A program made the translations under genes and the position numbers. This document shows, one piece after another, positions 7,022-16,017 of a stretch of 30,917 bases of DNA; within the stretch, counting starts at the first letter, position 1; every line of letters begins with the position of its first letter. The DNA comes from an uncultured Oscillospiraceae bacterium (GTDB lineage Bacteria > Bacillota > Clostridia > Oscillospirales > Acutalibacteraceae), in contig URGJ01000020.1 of assembly GCA_900547445.1 (NCBI GenBank), positions 1 to 30,917 of the forward strand, in the 5' to 3' direction. Under the pieces are notes generated by a model, which saw nothing but the letters and a program-made list of their open reading frames with translations, was not told the DNA's origin and ran no database searches.

Positions 7022-8548
7022 GTGAAAAAAACGGTTTTCATAAAAAACGCGCTGATTTTAACCGCGTCATCGTTAATTTTAAGGTTTGTCGGAATAATTT
7101 TTAAGGTATGGCTTGCCCAGCTTATAGGGTCGGAGGGTATAGGGCTTTATCAGCTTATTTTCAGCGTATATGTATTAGCCGCAACCTTTGCGACCTCGGG
7201 AATCTGCACAGCGGTAACCCGTCTTGTTGCCGAGGAATTAGCCCTCGGCACTAAAAAGGGGACTCTTAAAATCCTGCGGCGTTCTATCGAGCTTACACTC
7301 ATAATCGCCGCCACTTCGGTTGCTGTAGTTTTTTTCGGCGCGGATTTTATAGCCGACCGTTTCTTAGGGGATATGCGAGCGGTTCCCGCCCTTAAAATTC
7401 TGCCGCTTTCGCTTCCCTTTATGGGGATAACCTCCTGTTTGCGCGGATATTTTATCGCGCGGCGTAAAGTAACGCCCAATGCAGTCTCCCAGCTTGCCGA
7501 GCAGGCGGTAAGAATAATTCTCGTCGTTGTCTTGGTTAAAAGCTTCTGTGATAAAGGTCTTGCCGCCTGCTGCGGAGCGGTGCTTTTCGGCGATACCGCG
7601 GCAGAAATTTTTTCCTGCCTAATGCTGTGGCTTGTATGGCTTAAAGACCGCAAGAAACTAAACTCTCTGACAGGTAGGGAACGCCCGCCGTTCGGTATAG
7701 TAAGGCGAATTTTACATATTTCCGTACCCATAACCTCGGGCAGATACCTTAACACCGCGCTCAGAACTGCCGAAAACATTTTAGTGCCGAAAAATCTCGC
7801 AAAATACCCTCATTCGGGAGAGCTTGCCCTCTCACAGTTCGGAATGATAAAGGGAATGGCACTGCCGATACTCTTTTTTCCCTCTACTCTGCTTAATTCG
7901 ATTTCCACCCTGCTTATTCCCGAAATGTCCGAGGCGGCGGCAAAGGGCAGAAACGGGCTTGTAAAGTCGGCAACACGCAATATTTTGAAGTTGACGGCAG
8001 TTATGTCCTTTATTTTCGCGGCGGTTTTCTTTGTAGGCGGCAGGGAAATAGGACTGCTTATTTACAAAAGCGAGGAGGTTGGCGAGCTTTTGCGCGCCCT
8101 CTCCCCGATAGTACCTCTTATGTATCTAGACAGCGTATCCGACGGCATTTTAAAGGGGCTTGACCAGCAGGCGTTCAGCTTCCGCACCGCAATTACCGAC
8201 TCCACGCTCCGAATAATTTTAATTCTTATTTTTTTGCCTGTTTCGGGGCTAAGGGGCTTCATATGGATTATGTATTTTTCTAATCTGCTAACCTGTGCTC
8301 TTAATGTGGGGAGACTTATGAAGGTAAGCGGAGCAAGGCTTAAAATTTTAAATGAGGTAATTTTACCCCTCGCCGCGGCGCTGTGCATAACCCTGCTCAG
8401 CAATATGCTTCTGCGGCTTATTGCCGGAATAAGCAACCTTGTATATTTACTTCTTATTTGCTTAATTTCCCTGCCGCTGTATCTTCTTTTTATATTCCTT
8501 TTCGGAACGGTGACGGTGGATGATGTCAAGGATATTCTCAAAAGGTGA
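7022..8548 (+). CDS. SpoVB/MurJ-like lipid-linked sugar flippase (MOP superfamily)
   Basis: A membrane protein of about 508 residues with 12-14 spans, of the polysaccharide-transport (MviN/SpoVB) branch of the MOP exporters. The opening FIKNALILTASSLILRFVGI and the later IGSEGIGLYQLIFSVY stretch are typical of SpoVB and its clostridial relatives, which flip lipid-linked precursors for cortex or cell-wall synthesis. I prefer GTG at 7022: GGGAG lies 11 bases upstream and the protein then begins like its relatives. ATG at 7004 and TTG at 6998 lack a ribosome-binding site. The sporulation-specific role (SpoVB) versus a vegetative flippase cannot be told from sequence. Confidence 0.85.
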   Translation: MKKTVFIKNALILTASSLILRFVGIIFKVWLAQLIGSEGIGLYQLIFSVYVLAATFATSGICTAVTRLVAEELALGTKKGTLKILRRSIELTLIIAATSVAVVFFGADFIADRFLGDMRAVPALKILPLSLPFMGITSCLRGYFIARRKVTPNAVSQLAEQAVRIILVVVLVKSFCDKGLAACCGAVLFGDTAAEIFSCLMLWLVWLKDRKKLNSLTGRERPPFGIVRRILHISVPITSGRYLNTALRTAENILVPKNLAKYPHSGELALSQFGMIKGMALPILFFPSTLLNSISTLLIPEMSEAAAKGRNGLVKSATRNILKLTAVMSFIFAAVFFVGGREIGLLIYKSEEVGELLRALSPIVPLMYLDSVSDGILKGLDQQAFSFRTAITDSTLRIILILIFLPVSGLRGFIWIMYFSNLLTCALNVGRLMKVSGARLKILNEVILPLAAALCITLLSNMLLRLIAGISNLVYLLLICLISLPLYLLFIFLFGTVTVDDVKDILKR

Positions 8549-8599
8549 ATCAGATATTAGACGGCGACGCATTACGATTTAACAAAAAGTCGGATTGAT

Positions 8600-8736
8600 A
8601 AAAAGGGGATTCAAAAGGGGAATATCCCCTTTTGTCGTTTAGGAGGGATCGGGAACCCGATCGAAAGGGTTCCCGACGGCTCTTTCCCCCTTTTCTGTCC
8701 GCACAGAAATGGGGTGCCTGCGCGGCATGAGCGCAA
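8600..8736 (+). repeat. Structured dispersed repeat, copy 1
   Basis: About 137 bases, the reverse complement of 22262-22394, with roughly 93% identity by eye and one small indel. It can fold into several hairpins: AAAAGGGGA/TCCCCTTTT (8614-8634), a perfect 10-bp stem TCGGGAACCC/GGGTTCCCGA (about 8648-8675), a CTTTTCTG/CAGAAATG-type stem around 8685-8712 with one mismatch, and TGCC/GGCA at 8715-8727. It lies between the convergent SpoVB-like and tadA genes. The first hairpin may end the flippase transcript. I see no target-site duplication, terminal inverted repeats or transposase. Confidence 0.8.
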
Positions 8737-8819
8737 ACAGGCTTGTGACATTTCAGAGATTGGTCGAGGACCCCCTGTCCCTACAAATACATACAAAATT
8801 TGCCCTGTGTAATCCTTTC

Positions 8820-8856
8820 AAAAAACCGTCCCGTAATCCTCTACGGGGCGGTTTTC
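8820..8856 (-). terminator. tadA terminator
   Basis: A 13-position stem with one mismatch, AAAACCGTCCCGT (8822-8834) with ACGGGGCGGTTTT (8843-8855), followed on the minus strand by a continuous T-run. It lies 24 bases past the tadA stop. The bases between it and the repeat (8737-8819) show nothing I can identify. Confidence 0.75.
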
Positions 8857-8879
8857 TATTCTGTTATAAGCAAAGGTTT

Positions 8880-9320
8880 TCAGCGCAAATTTTTGAAAAA
8901 TTCCCGCAAAACCGCGGTACATTCGTCCTCGCAGATTCCTCCATAGATTCTCGGGTGGTGATTATAGGGATAATCGCAGAGATTGATAACGCTGTCAATA
9001 CTCCCCGCTTTATTGTCATACGCCCCGAAAATCAGGGTTTTAATTCTTGAATTAATTATTGCGCCAGTACACATAGGGCAGGGCTCAAGGGTGACATAAA
9101 GCTCGCACCCGTCAAGCCGCCAGCTACCGAGTTTCTTGCAGGCGATATTTATCGCCTCAATCTCGGCATGGGAAAGCGCGTTTTGCTTTTCCTCCCTGCG
9201 GTTAGAGGCACGGGCAATTATCTCGCCGTCCTTTACAATCAACGCACCGACAGGCACCTCGCCGCGCTCCCCCGCGAGCCGCGCTTCCTTTATTGCTTCC
9301 GTCATAAATTTTCTATCCAT
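8880..9320 (-). CDS. tadA: tRNA-specific adenosine deaminase TadA
   Basis: It converts adenosine 34 to inosine in the anticodon of tRNA-Arg(ACG), letting it read three codons. The 146-residue protein has the cytidine-deaminase fold signatures: HAE at residues 51-53 (zinc ligand and catalytic glutamate) and PCPMC with zinc cysteines 81 and 84. Length is usual. An AGAGGA site lies just before the ATG at 9320. It probably forms its own unit, with a clear terminator downstream and a small GC-rich hairpin between it and the upstream gene. Confidence 0.96.
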   Translation of the reverse strand: MDRKFMTEAIKEARLAGERGEVPVGALIVKDGEIIARASNRREEKQNALSHAEIEAINIACKKLGSWRLDGCELYVTLEPCPMCTGAIINSRIKTLIFGAYDNKAGSIDSVINLCDYPYNHHPRIYGGICEDECTAVLREFFKNLR

Positions 9321-9346
9321 TATTTATCCTCTTAATTCAAAATAAC

Positions 9347-9370
9347 GGCGGGAGCAAGCCCCCGCCCTAC
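9347..9370 (-). repeat. Small GC-rich hairpin element, copy 1
   Basis: Read on the minus strand, GTAGGGCGGGGGCTTGCTCCCGCC holds a 6-bp stem, GGCGGG with CCCGCC, around a short loop. A near copy (22 of 24 bases) lies at 22422-22445. The two differences fall opposite each other in the stem (G:C here, A:T there), so pairing is kept. Here it sits just past the stop of the 219-residue membrane-protein gene and may act as a weak terminator. Confidence 0.55.
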
Positions 9371-9372
9371 TT

Positions 9373-10032
9373 TTATTTCTGATTATTATTATATAAGTAA
9401 TTAAAATGTTCTCTCGGGTCGAAAACCGGCTGTTTGTTCCTTAAGACAAAGAGGAAAATCGGACCTAAAAAGCTGAATAATATTGAAAGCACAAAATAAA
9501 CGGTGGCGTTATTATAGTCAAAAGCGGTAAAAATTCTCCAAAGCGCAACATAATAAATTACCACATAAGCAATCAATACACCGATAAGTACAAAACAGCA
9601 TGCAAGCATAGCAACCATCGGCACAACAATTGAAGCATTTAATTCAGAATCGTTGTATGAGGTCGCAAGTACAGAAATCATACTGATTACAAAAGCCATC
9701 GTTGCAATTGAAAAAATCAAGGTTAAAATTTCAAATGCAAGCAACAGCCCGCCGAACTTAGCAGAACGCTTACCGTCCTTTTTAACATACCTTTCGGCAA
9801 TTTTTCCGAAAAGAAACGTGTTTGCAAAGGGAACAAAGCCTCGCCAAGGTCTCGAAAAGCCCGAACTTTTCGCCATTCCGTAAAGACCGACTGCTTCGAG
9901 CAGATACATTGCAAGCGCGATTATGACGATAAAGGCAAAATAAATAAACATAATCGACGCAAAGACCATAAGGTCGCCCTCGGTAAAACCCGCTTCTTCA
10001 AAAATTTGACCGATAATACCTGAATTTATCAT
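9373..10032 (-). CDS. Membrane protein of unknown function (about five spans)
   Basis: I do not recognise the family. The protein has 219 residues with hydrophobic segments near residues 20-50, 95-120, 130-160 and 185-205. A conserved-looking cytoplasmic motif region (YGMAKSSGFSRPWRGFVPFANTFLFGKIAERY, about residues 50-80) resembles the loops of small Clostridia membrane proteins of the DUF type. I choose ATG at 10032, since AAAAGGGG sits 9 bases before it; the TTG at 10041 is too close to that site. It follows the CPBP protease gene by 15 bases and is very likely in the same operon, so it could be a partner or substrate of that protease. Confidence 0.7.
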   Translation of the reverse strand: MINSGIIGQIFEEAGFTEGDLMVFASIMFIYFAFIVIIALAMYLLEAVGLYGMAKSSGFSRPWRGFVPFANTFLFGKIAERYVKKDGKRSAKFGGLLLAFEILTLIFSIATMAFVISMISVLATSYNDSELNASIVVPMVAMLACCFVLIGVLIAYVVIYYVALWRIFTAFDYNNATVYFVLSILFSFLGPIFLFVLRNKQPVFDPREHFNYLYNNNQK

Positions 10033-10047
10033 AATAAACAACCCCTT

Positions 10048-11109
10048 TTAAAAATAGAGTAAGGACTCCAAAACACACAAAACCGTAAAAATTATTATTG
10101 CGGGAGAGGTAAAAAACCACTTGATTTTTTCTTTTAAGCTGCTTTCGGTTTCGCTTTTTATGAATTTAAAGCAATCCTCCCCCGAAACCGAAACCGCGCC
10201 GATTACCCCAGCAATTAATGCTACCATTAAATAGAGGGAATAAATAAGATTCTGCGAATTCTGCGAGAGTCCCTCTAATAAATATTCAAACGCCACCGAA
10301 ATAAAATTATTCGCCGCGTGAACCGCGATTGCTATCCAAAGCGATTCGGTTTTAACAACAATATATCCGAGCGCCAGCCCCACCATAAATGCAAAGGGCA
10401 TTTGGTCAAAATTTCCGTGCATAAGTCCGAAGAGTATTGCCGAAACAAGGACCGCAAAGCCGTCCCCGTATTTGCGTAAAATTCCCAAAACAAGCCCTCT
10501 GCAGGCGAATTCCTCCACAAGCGGCGGCACTACTGCGGTCGCGAGCAGGGAAAGCAAAAAGCCGAAAAACCCGCTCGGATTATCGCCGTAATCCACATTA
10601 TAATTTATACCAATGCTCTTAAAAAAATAACCACAGTAGGAATTAGCGATATTTGCAAAAGCGCAGACCGAAAGTCCAATAAAAAACATCGCGGTCTTAT
10701 TGCCGATTGGCTTTTTAAGAGGAACTAAATCGCTTATGCGCTGATTGTTAGCCCTGAAAATTAAGACAAAGGGAACTGTGAACATAAGGGTTGAGAGCAG
10801 AATCTGCAAAACCTGCATAACCGCGGGATCCGAAATAATTTGCTGTGCTTTTTGCACAGTAAATCCAAGCGCCCTCATTACAAATAAATATGCAGTCGCC
10901 CAAAAAACCGTTATTCCCGTAAGCAAAAGCAGAGAAATTCCTACTATAAGGGCGCATTTTTTTACGCCCTTTTTTTCCTCGTAGGTTTTCGGCGTATAGC
11001 CGTAGGGTATATAGGTGACATACCTCGGAGACGGCGCACTGCTGACTCCCGGGCTTTCATACTGCGGAGAGCCGCTAAAGGTTTCGTTATTTAAATCTTG
11101 GTCGTTCAT
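10048..11109 (-). CDS. CPBP-family intramembrane metalloprotease (Abi/Rce1 type)
   Basis: A 353-residue protein with a disordered, proline- and serine-rich cytoplasmic N-terminus (residues 1-50) and about eight spans. The three signature motifs are intact: EEFACR at 199-204 (EExxxR), FGLMH at 227-231 (FxxxH) and HAANN at 264-268 (HxxxN). These residues build the catalytic site of Rce1-like glutamate proteases. In bacteria the family includes bacteriocin-immunity and membrane-protein processing enzymes; the substrate is unknown here. AAAGGGAAG precedes the ATG. It is followed closely by an unrecognised membrane protein and preceded by gyrA, with 44 bases between. Confidence 0.9.
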   Translation of the reverse strand: MNDQDLNNETFSGSPQYESPGVSSAPSPRYVTYIPYGYTPKTYEEKKGVKKCALIVGISLLLLTGITVFWATAYLFVMRALGFTVQKAQQIISDPAVMQVLQILLSTLMFTVPFVLIFRANNQRISDLVPLKKPIGNKTAMFFIGLSVCAFANIANSYCGYFFKSIGINYNVDYGDNPSGFFGFLLSLLATAVVPPLVEEFACRGLVLGILRKYGDGFAVLVSAILFGLMHGNFDQMPFAFMVGLALGYIVVKTESLWIAIAVHAANNFISVAFEYLLEGLSQNSQNLIYSLYLMVALIAGVIGAVSVSGEDCFKFIKSETESSLKEKIKWFFTSPAIIIFTVLCVLESLLYF

Positions 11110-11153
11110 GAATAGATTTCTTCCCTTTCAACTGCTTTTTCTCTCCGCTACCC

Positions 11154-13712
11154 TTATTCCTCTGTGTTTTCATTGCTTTCTTCGGTTTCCTCAGGCGAAT
11201 TGTCCTCCGCAATTCCCGCGTCCGCCTCGGGAGCGTCGGGAAGAGAGGTTTCCTCATCCTCGCTGTGCTCGGTCACCGCAACCGAGAGCACCTTTTCGCC
11301 CTCGCCCACGCGCATTACGCGAACGCCCTTAGCGGGACGGGCAAAGGTGGAAATATCTCCGCTGAAAATGCGGATTAAAATGCCGTTTGAGGCTATCATA
11401 ATAATATCGTCTTGGTCGTTAACCTCAAGCACTGCCGCAACATCGCCATATTTATCGACGCGGTAGTTCATAAGACCCTTGCCTCCGCGGGACTGCAGGC
11501 GGTAATCGCTTATCGGGCTTACTCTGCCGTAGCCTGTTTCGGTAATGGTGAGAAGTCTTGTGTTCTCATCGGTTACCTCCATTGCCACAACCTCGTCGTC
11601 CTCGCGTATGGTTATCGCCTTAACTCCTCTTGCGCCTCGTCCCATGGCGCGGACTCCGTTTTCGTTAAACTGAATAGCCATACCTTTCTTTGTGGCGATA
11701 AGCAGATTATCGTTTCCGTCTGTCATCTTAACAAAGGTCAGCTCATCGTCCTCGTCAATAGAAATCGCGATAATTCCGCTCCTTCTTGTGTTGCGGAATT
11801 CCGAAAGCCTTGTGCGCTTGATAATGCCCTTCTTTGTCACCATTGTTATAAAGTGTTCCTCGTCAAGCTCGGAGGCTGGCAGTATAATCGTGATTTTTTC
11901 CTCCGGCATAAGGGGGAGAATATTGACTATATTCATACCCTTAGCCGTGCGGCTTCCCTCGGGAATTTCGTACGCCTTTATGCGGTACATTCTGCCGAGG
12001 TTTGAGAATAGCATTATATAATCGTGTGACGAGCAGACAAACATATTCTCGACCGCGTCGTCTTCTCTTGTAGTCATACCTGTAATGCCCCTGCCGCCGC
12101 GGTGCTGAACATTGTAGGTATCGGCGGGAAGACGTTTAATAAAGCCGTTATATGTCTTTGTAAGCACGCATTGTTCCTCGGGGATAAGGTCTTCAATATC
12201 AACCTCGCCCGCAACGTCGGTAATCTCGGTACGGCGGTCGTCTGAGAATTTATCGCGAAGATTTAGCGCCTCTGTCTTAATTATATCGAGAATTCGAGCG
12301 TGACTTGCAAGAATTTCCTCACATTCCTTAATAAAGTCCAGCTTTTCCTGCAATTCATCAAGGATTTTCTGCTTCTCAAGACCCGATAGCTTACCTAACT
12401 GCATCTGTACGATAGCCGTGGTCTGAATATCGTCAAGCCCGAAACGCTCGGTCAAAGCCGCCTTGCTTTCGGGTATAGTCTTGCTCGCGCGGATTATTTT
12501 AATAACCTCGTCTATAAAGTCAAGCGCTACCTTTAAACCCTCTAAAATGTGGGCGCGCTCCTCTGCCTTACGCTTGTCAAACAAGGTGCGGCGGCGGATA
12601 ATTTCACACTGGAAGTCAATGCAGTTCTGGAGCATTTCCTTGAGTGTCAGTATCTGCGGCTTGCCGTTTACGATTGCAAGTAATATAGCGCCGATTGTGG
12701 TCTGCAAAGCGGTGTTTTTGTAAAGCTTGTTAAGTACAACCTGGGGGTTTGCGTCCTTCTTAAGGTCGACAATTATTCTTATACCGCCGTCGCGCTTGGA
12801 GGAATAGTCCACAACGTCATCAATTCCCTCAATCCGCTTGTCCGCGGCAAGGTCGTAAATACTCTTAACAAGGTCTTTTTTCCTTATTTTGTAGGGGATT
12901 TCGGTTATAACAATGCGGTATTTGCCGTTTTTGGTTTCTTCAATTTCCGCTTTGCCGCGAAGGGTAATTTTACCCCTTCCCGTAGCGTATGCCGCTCTGA
13001 TTCCCGAACGGCCCATAATTGTTCCGCCTGTCGGGAAATCGGGTCCCTTTATATACTGGCAGATTTCCTGCAAATCGGCGTCAGGATTATCAATAAGACA
13101 GCACATACCATCGATAACCTCCCCTAAATTGTGGGGCGGGATTTCGGTAGCCATACCTACGGCGATACCCGATGAGCCGTTTACCAAAAGCTGAGGAAAG
13201 CGAACGGGCAGTACCTCAGGCTCGGTCAGGCGGTTGTCGTAGTTCGGCACCATATTGACGGTCTCTTTTTCAATATCGTCAAGCATATGGAGGGAGAGTC
13301 TGTTCATTCTCGACTCTGTATACCTGTATGCGGCGGCGGGATAGCCGTCAATATTACCGAAGTTTCCGTGACCGTCTATAAGGGGATAACGCAAAGAAAA
13401 ATCCTGCGCCATACGCACCATAGCGTCATAAACGCTGGCGTCGCCGTGGGGGTGGTAGGAGCCCAGCACCGAACCTACGGTGTCCGCGCACTTGCGGTAC
13501 GCCTTGTCGGGAGTAAGTCCGTTTTTATACATTGTGTAAAGTATTCTTCTGTGAACGGGTTTTAAGCCATCCCTGACATCGGGGATAGCGCGTCCCACCA
13601 GCACCGACATTGAATACTGGAGCATACTGTTTTTAACCTCATCGACAATCTCGACGGGTACTATTTTGGTCTCCTCGTCGCTCGGCCAGTATACATTTTC
13701 TTGTTTAGCCAT
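11154..13712 (-). CDS. gyrA: DNA gyrase subunit A
   Basis: The breakage-reunion subunit of gyrase, which with GyrB introduces negative supercoils. The 852-residue protein has the winged-helix core with catalytic Tyr131 (AYRYTE), the quinolone pocket HPHGDASVYD at about 88-96, a coiled-coil tower and a C-terminal beta-pinwheel with a GyrA-box (QSRGGKG). It ends in an acidic tail of about 40 residues rich in Glu, Asp and Ser, seen in many Firmicutes. The position equivalent to E. coli Ser83 is Ala92. It follows gyrB by 13 bases and is surely co-transcribed with it. Confidence 0.98.
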   Translation of the reverse strand: MAKQENVYWPSDEETKIVPVEIVDEVKNSMLQYSMSVLVGRAIPDVRDGLKPVHRRILYTMYKNGLTPDKAYRKCADTVGSVLGSYHPHGDASVYDAMVRMAQDFSLRYPLIDGHGNFGNIDGYPAAAYRYTESRMNRLSLHMLDDIEKETVNMVPNYDNRLTEPEVLPVRFPQLLVNGSSGIAVGMATEIPPHNLGEVIDGMCCLIDNPDADLQEICQYIKGPDFPTGGTIMGRSGIRAAYATGRGKITLRGKAEIEETKNGKYRIVITEIPYKIRKKDLVKSIYDLAADKRIEGIDDVVDYSSKRDGGIRIIVDLKKDANPQVVLNKLYKNTALQTTIGAILLAIVNGKPQILTLKEMLQNCIDFQCEIIRRRTLFDKRKAEERAHILEGLKVALDFIDEVIKIIRASKTIPESKAALTERFGLDDIQTTAIVQMQLGKLSGLEKQKILDELQEKLDFIKECEEILASHARILDIIKTEALNLRDKFSDDRRTEITDVAGEVDIEDLIPEEQCVLTKTYNGFIKRLPADTYNVQHRGGRGITGMTTREDDAVENMFVCSSHDYIMLFSNLGRMYRIKAYEIPEGSRTAKGMNIVNILPLMPEEKITIILPASELDEEHFITMVTKKGIIKRTRLSEFRNTRRSGIIAISIDEDDELTFVKMTDGNDNLLIATKKGMAIQFNENGVRAMGRGARGVKAITIREDDEVVAMEVTDENTRLLTITETGYGRVSPISDYRLQSRGGKGLMNYRVDKYGDVAAVLEVNDQDDIIMIASNGILIRIFSGDISTFARPAKGVRVMRVGEGEKVLSVAVTEHSEDEETSLPDAPEADAGIAEDNSPEETEESNENTEE

Positions 13713-13725
13713 AACTTTCTACCTC

Positions 13726-15666
13726 TTAAATATCAAGATCGGTTGCGAATACCGCATTTTCTTCAATGAATTTTCTGCGCGGCTCAACCTCTTCGCCCAT
13801 TAACATTGTAAAGGTCCTGTCGGCAAGCTCTGCGTCCGACATACTAACCTTAAGCATTGTTCTGTGTTCGGGGTCAAGGGTGGTTTCCCAAAGCTGTTCC
13901 GGGTTCATCTCACCAAGACCCTTATACCGCTGAACGTCAGGCTCGCCGCCGAGTTCCGCAACATATCTGTCCTTTTCCTCGTCTGTAAAGGCGTCGAAGT
14001 ATCTCTTGCCCTTTGCGACCCTGTAAAGCGGGGGCTGAGCTAAATAAACGTGACCGGTCTCGATAAGCTCGGGCATATAGCGGAAGAAAAATGTTAAAAG
14101 CAGGGTTCTGATATGCGAGCCGTCGACATCGGCATCCGCCATAATAACAACCTTATCGTAGCGGAGCTTGTTTATGTCGAAATTCTCGGCAATTCCCGTG
14201 CCTAAAGCCACTATTACGGGGGTCAGCTTATCGTTGCCGTAAACCTTATCCACCCTTGCCTTTTCGACGTTTAACATTTTACCCCAAAGCGGAAGTATCG
14301 CCTGATAGGTACTGTTTCTGCCCTCTACTGCCGAGCCGCCTGCGGAATCTCCCTCGACTATGAATATTTCGGTCTTGGTCGGGTCGTCCGAGATGCAGTC
14401 GGTCAGCTTTTCGGGCATTCTGGTTTTACCGCCTATGCCCGATTTATTGCGCTGTAATTCTCTTGCTTTCTGCGCCGCCTCTCTGGCGTTTGAGGAGGCT
14501 ATCGACTTATCAAGAATTATCTTAGCCTCTGTGGGGTGGTCTTCAAGATAATTCATCATTTTTTCGGCTACGATGTTATTTACAAGCGTGCCTATTGAGG
14601 TATTACCCAGTTTTGCCTTGGTCTGGGATTCAAACTGCGCGTCGGTAAGCTTTACGCTTACAACCGCCACAAGACCCTCGTTAATATCCTCGCTCTTAAG
14701 ATTATTATCGTTATCCTTTAAAATTTTAAAGGTACGCGCATATTTATTGATAACTCTGGCAAGACTCGTTTTGAAGGCGCTTTCGTGAGTACCGCCGTCT
14801 ACCGTGTGAATTGTGTTCGCAAAGGACATAATTTTGGTATCGTACCCTGTGCTCCACAAAAGCGCGATTTCTGCCGTAGAGTCGCCCGAAATGCCGTTTA
14901 AATAAATAACGTTTTCGTTAAGTCTGTCCTTTTTGCTTTTTTCGAGCAGATATTCAACATAGGATTTAATACCGCCCTCAAAGCACAAATCTTCCTCTCG
15001 GCCCTCAATATCCGCGTCCGAGCGTTTGTCAATCAGTACTATTCTTATTCCCGCGTTTAGGAAAGCCTGCTCGCGGAGCCTGTTTAAAAGAATATCAAAA
15101 TCGTAGCGGGTTGTATCGGTAAAAATGGTCGGATCAGGCTTAAAGGTAACCTTTGTACCCGTTTTATCGGTATCGCCTATAACCTTTAGATCGGTTTTAA
15201 TATTACCCTTTTCGTATCTCTGGAGATAGACGTGGCTGCCGTCGCTTATCTCTACCTCGAGCCATTCGGAAAGCGCGTTTACAACCGAAGCTCCCACGCC
15301 GTGAAGACCGCCCGAAACCTTATAGCCGCTGCCGCCGAACTTACCGCCCGCGTGAAGAATGGTAAATACCACGCTTACGGTCGGTATACCCTTTTGCGGG
15401 TGAATACCGACAGGTATTCCGCGGCCGTTATCGGTAACCCTTATAACTCCGTCATCAAGAATTTCAACCAAAATCTTGTCACAGTAGCCTGCCAGCGCCT
15501 CATCAATAGAGTTATCCACTATTTCATAAACAAGGTGGTGCAGACCCCTCTCGCCTGTAGAGCCGATATACATACCGGGTCTTTTTCTTACGGCTTCAAG
15601 TCCCTCTAACACCTGTATGGAATTTTCGTCATAATTTTCCGTTACAGCCGCCGTTTCTTTACTCAT
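13726..15666 (-). CDS. gyrB: DNA gyrase subunit B
   Basis: The ATPase subunit of gyrase. The GHKL ATPase domain has the catalytic Glu48 and Asn52 region (YEIVDNSIDEA) and the GGLHGVGASVVNALS loop. The Toprim domain shows EGDSAGGSA and DADVDGSHI, and the C-terminal QRYKGLGEMNPEQLWETT stretch is intact. I start it at the ATG at 15666, where AAAGGAA lies 8 bases upstream; the upstream in-frame GTG at 15699 lies within a leader hairpin and lacks such a site. The protein is then 646 residues, the usual length. A hairpin directly before the ribosome-binding site may affect its expression. Confidence 0.97.
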   Translation of the reverse strand: MSKETAAVTENYDENSIQVLEGLEAVRKRPGMYIGSTGERGLHHLVYEIVDNSIDEALAGYCDKILVEILDDGVIRVTDNGRGIPVGIHPQKGIPTVSVVFTILHAGGKFGGSGYKVSGGLHGVGASVVNALSEWLEVEISDGSHVYLQRYEKGNIKTDLKVIGDTDKTGTKVTFKPDPTIFTDTTRYDFDILLNRLREQAFLNAGIRIVLIDKRSDADIEGREEDLCFEGGIKSYVEYLLEKSKKDRLNENVIYLNGISGDSTAEIALLWSTGYDTKIMSFANTIHTVDGGTHESAFKTSLARVINKYARTFKILKDNDNNLKSEDINEGLVAVVSVKLTDAQFESQTKAKLGNTSIGTLVNNIVAEKMMNYLEDHPTEAKIILDKSIASSNAREAAQKARELQRNKSGIGGKTRMPEKLTDCISDDPTKTEIFIVEGDSAGGSAVEGRNSTYQAILPLWGKMLNVEKARVDKVYGNDKLTPVIVALGTGIAENFDINKLRYDKVVIMADADVDGSHIRTLLLTFFFRYMPELIETGHVYLAQPPLYRVAKGKRYFDAFTDEEKDRYVAELGGEPDVQRYKGLGEMNPEQLWETTLDPEHRTMLKVSMSDAELADRTFTMLMGEEVEPRRKFIEENAVFATDLDI

Positions 15667-15682
15667 CTTATCAATTCCTTTC

Positions 15683-15697
15683 GTCGAGAGGCTCGAC
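15683..15697 (-). promoter_or_regulatory. Hairpin in the gyrB leader
   Basis: GTCGAG with CTCGAC forms a perfect 6-bp stem with a 3-base loop, ending 2-3 bases before the gyrB ribosome-binding site. On the minus strand its GCCTCT can instead pair with an AGAGGC about 45 bases upstream, so two folds compete. It may control translation or protect the 5' end; this is inference. Confidence 0.35.
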
Positions 15698-15759
15698 ACC
15701 CAGACGCGTAATTAAATTTCTTCTAATTATTAGTCTTGCCTCTCGCGTTTTAAGTTTTT

Positions 15760-16017
15760 TTAGCCCAAAAAATTTGACCTTTTAAATAATGTTAACGAAG
15801 CCAACTGTGATATATAAACCCTCTGCTTTTCGCCCTTTTTCTTACACACCGCAAAAGATTTAGGCAGTTCATAGGAGACGGTTATAACCTCGCCCCTTTT
15901 TTCCGCGCCGTTTAGAAATTTGCGGGTATGCTTTGATACTGTCGAGCTTTCAAGGTCAAAAATACCTATAACCTCATTTGCTCTTACCACTGTGCCCTGT
16001 CCCAAATGAATATACAC
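15760..16017 (-). CDS. remB: Extracellular matrix regulator RemB (YaaB, DUF370)
   Basis: An 85-residue protein of the DUF370 family. Its Bacillus namesake, between recF and gyrB, contributes to activation of biofilm matrix genes; RemA homologues bind DNA as rings. The opening MYIHLGQGTVV and the GIFDLESSTVSKHTRKFL stretch are typical. The start is GTG at 16017, overlapping the recF stop by one base (TAGTG), which implies coupled translation since no strong ribosome-binding site is seen. Position between recF and gyrB is the standard Firmicutes order. Confidence 0.92.
   Translation of the reverse strand: MYIHLGQGTVVRANEVIGIFDLESSTVSKHTRKFLNGAEKRGEVITVSYELPKSFAVCKKKGEKQRVYISQLASLTLFKRSNFLG

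Noticed and set aside
8611..9050. Two short frames over the structured repeat and the tadA end (8611-8796 minus, 8709-9050 plus)
   Set aside because: They span hairpins of the dispersed repeat or run antisense into tadA. The same repeat at 22262-22394 does not keep an equivalent frame of the same length, so the repeat is not read as coding.
11412..12005. 197-residue frame on the plus strand inside gyrA
   Set aside because: It lies wholly opposite an intact gyrA; the GC-rich coding strand creates the open frame. No ribosome-binding site or recognisable domain.
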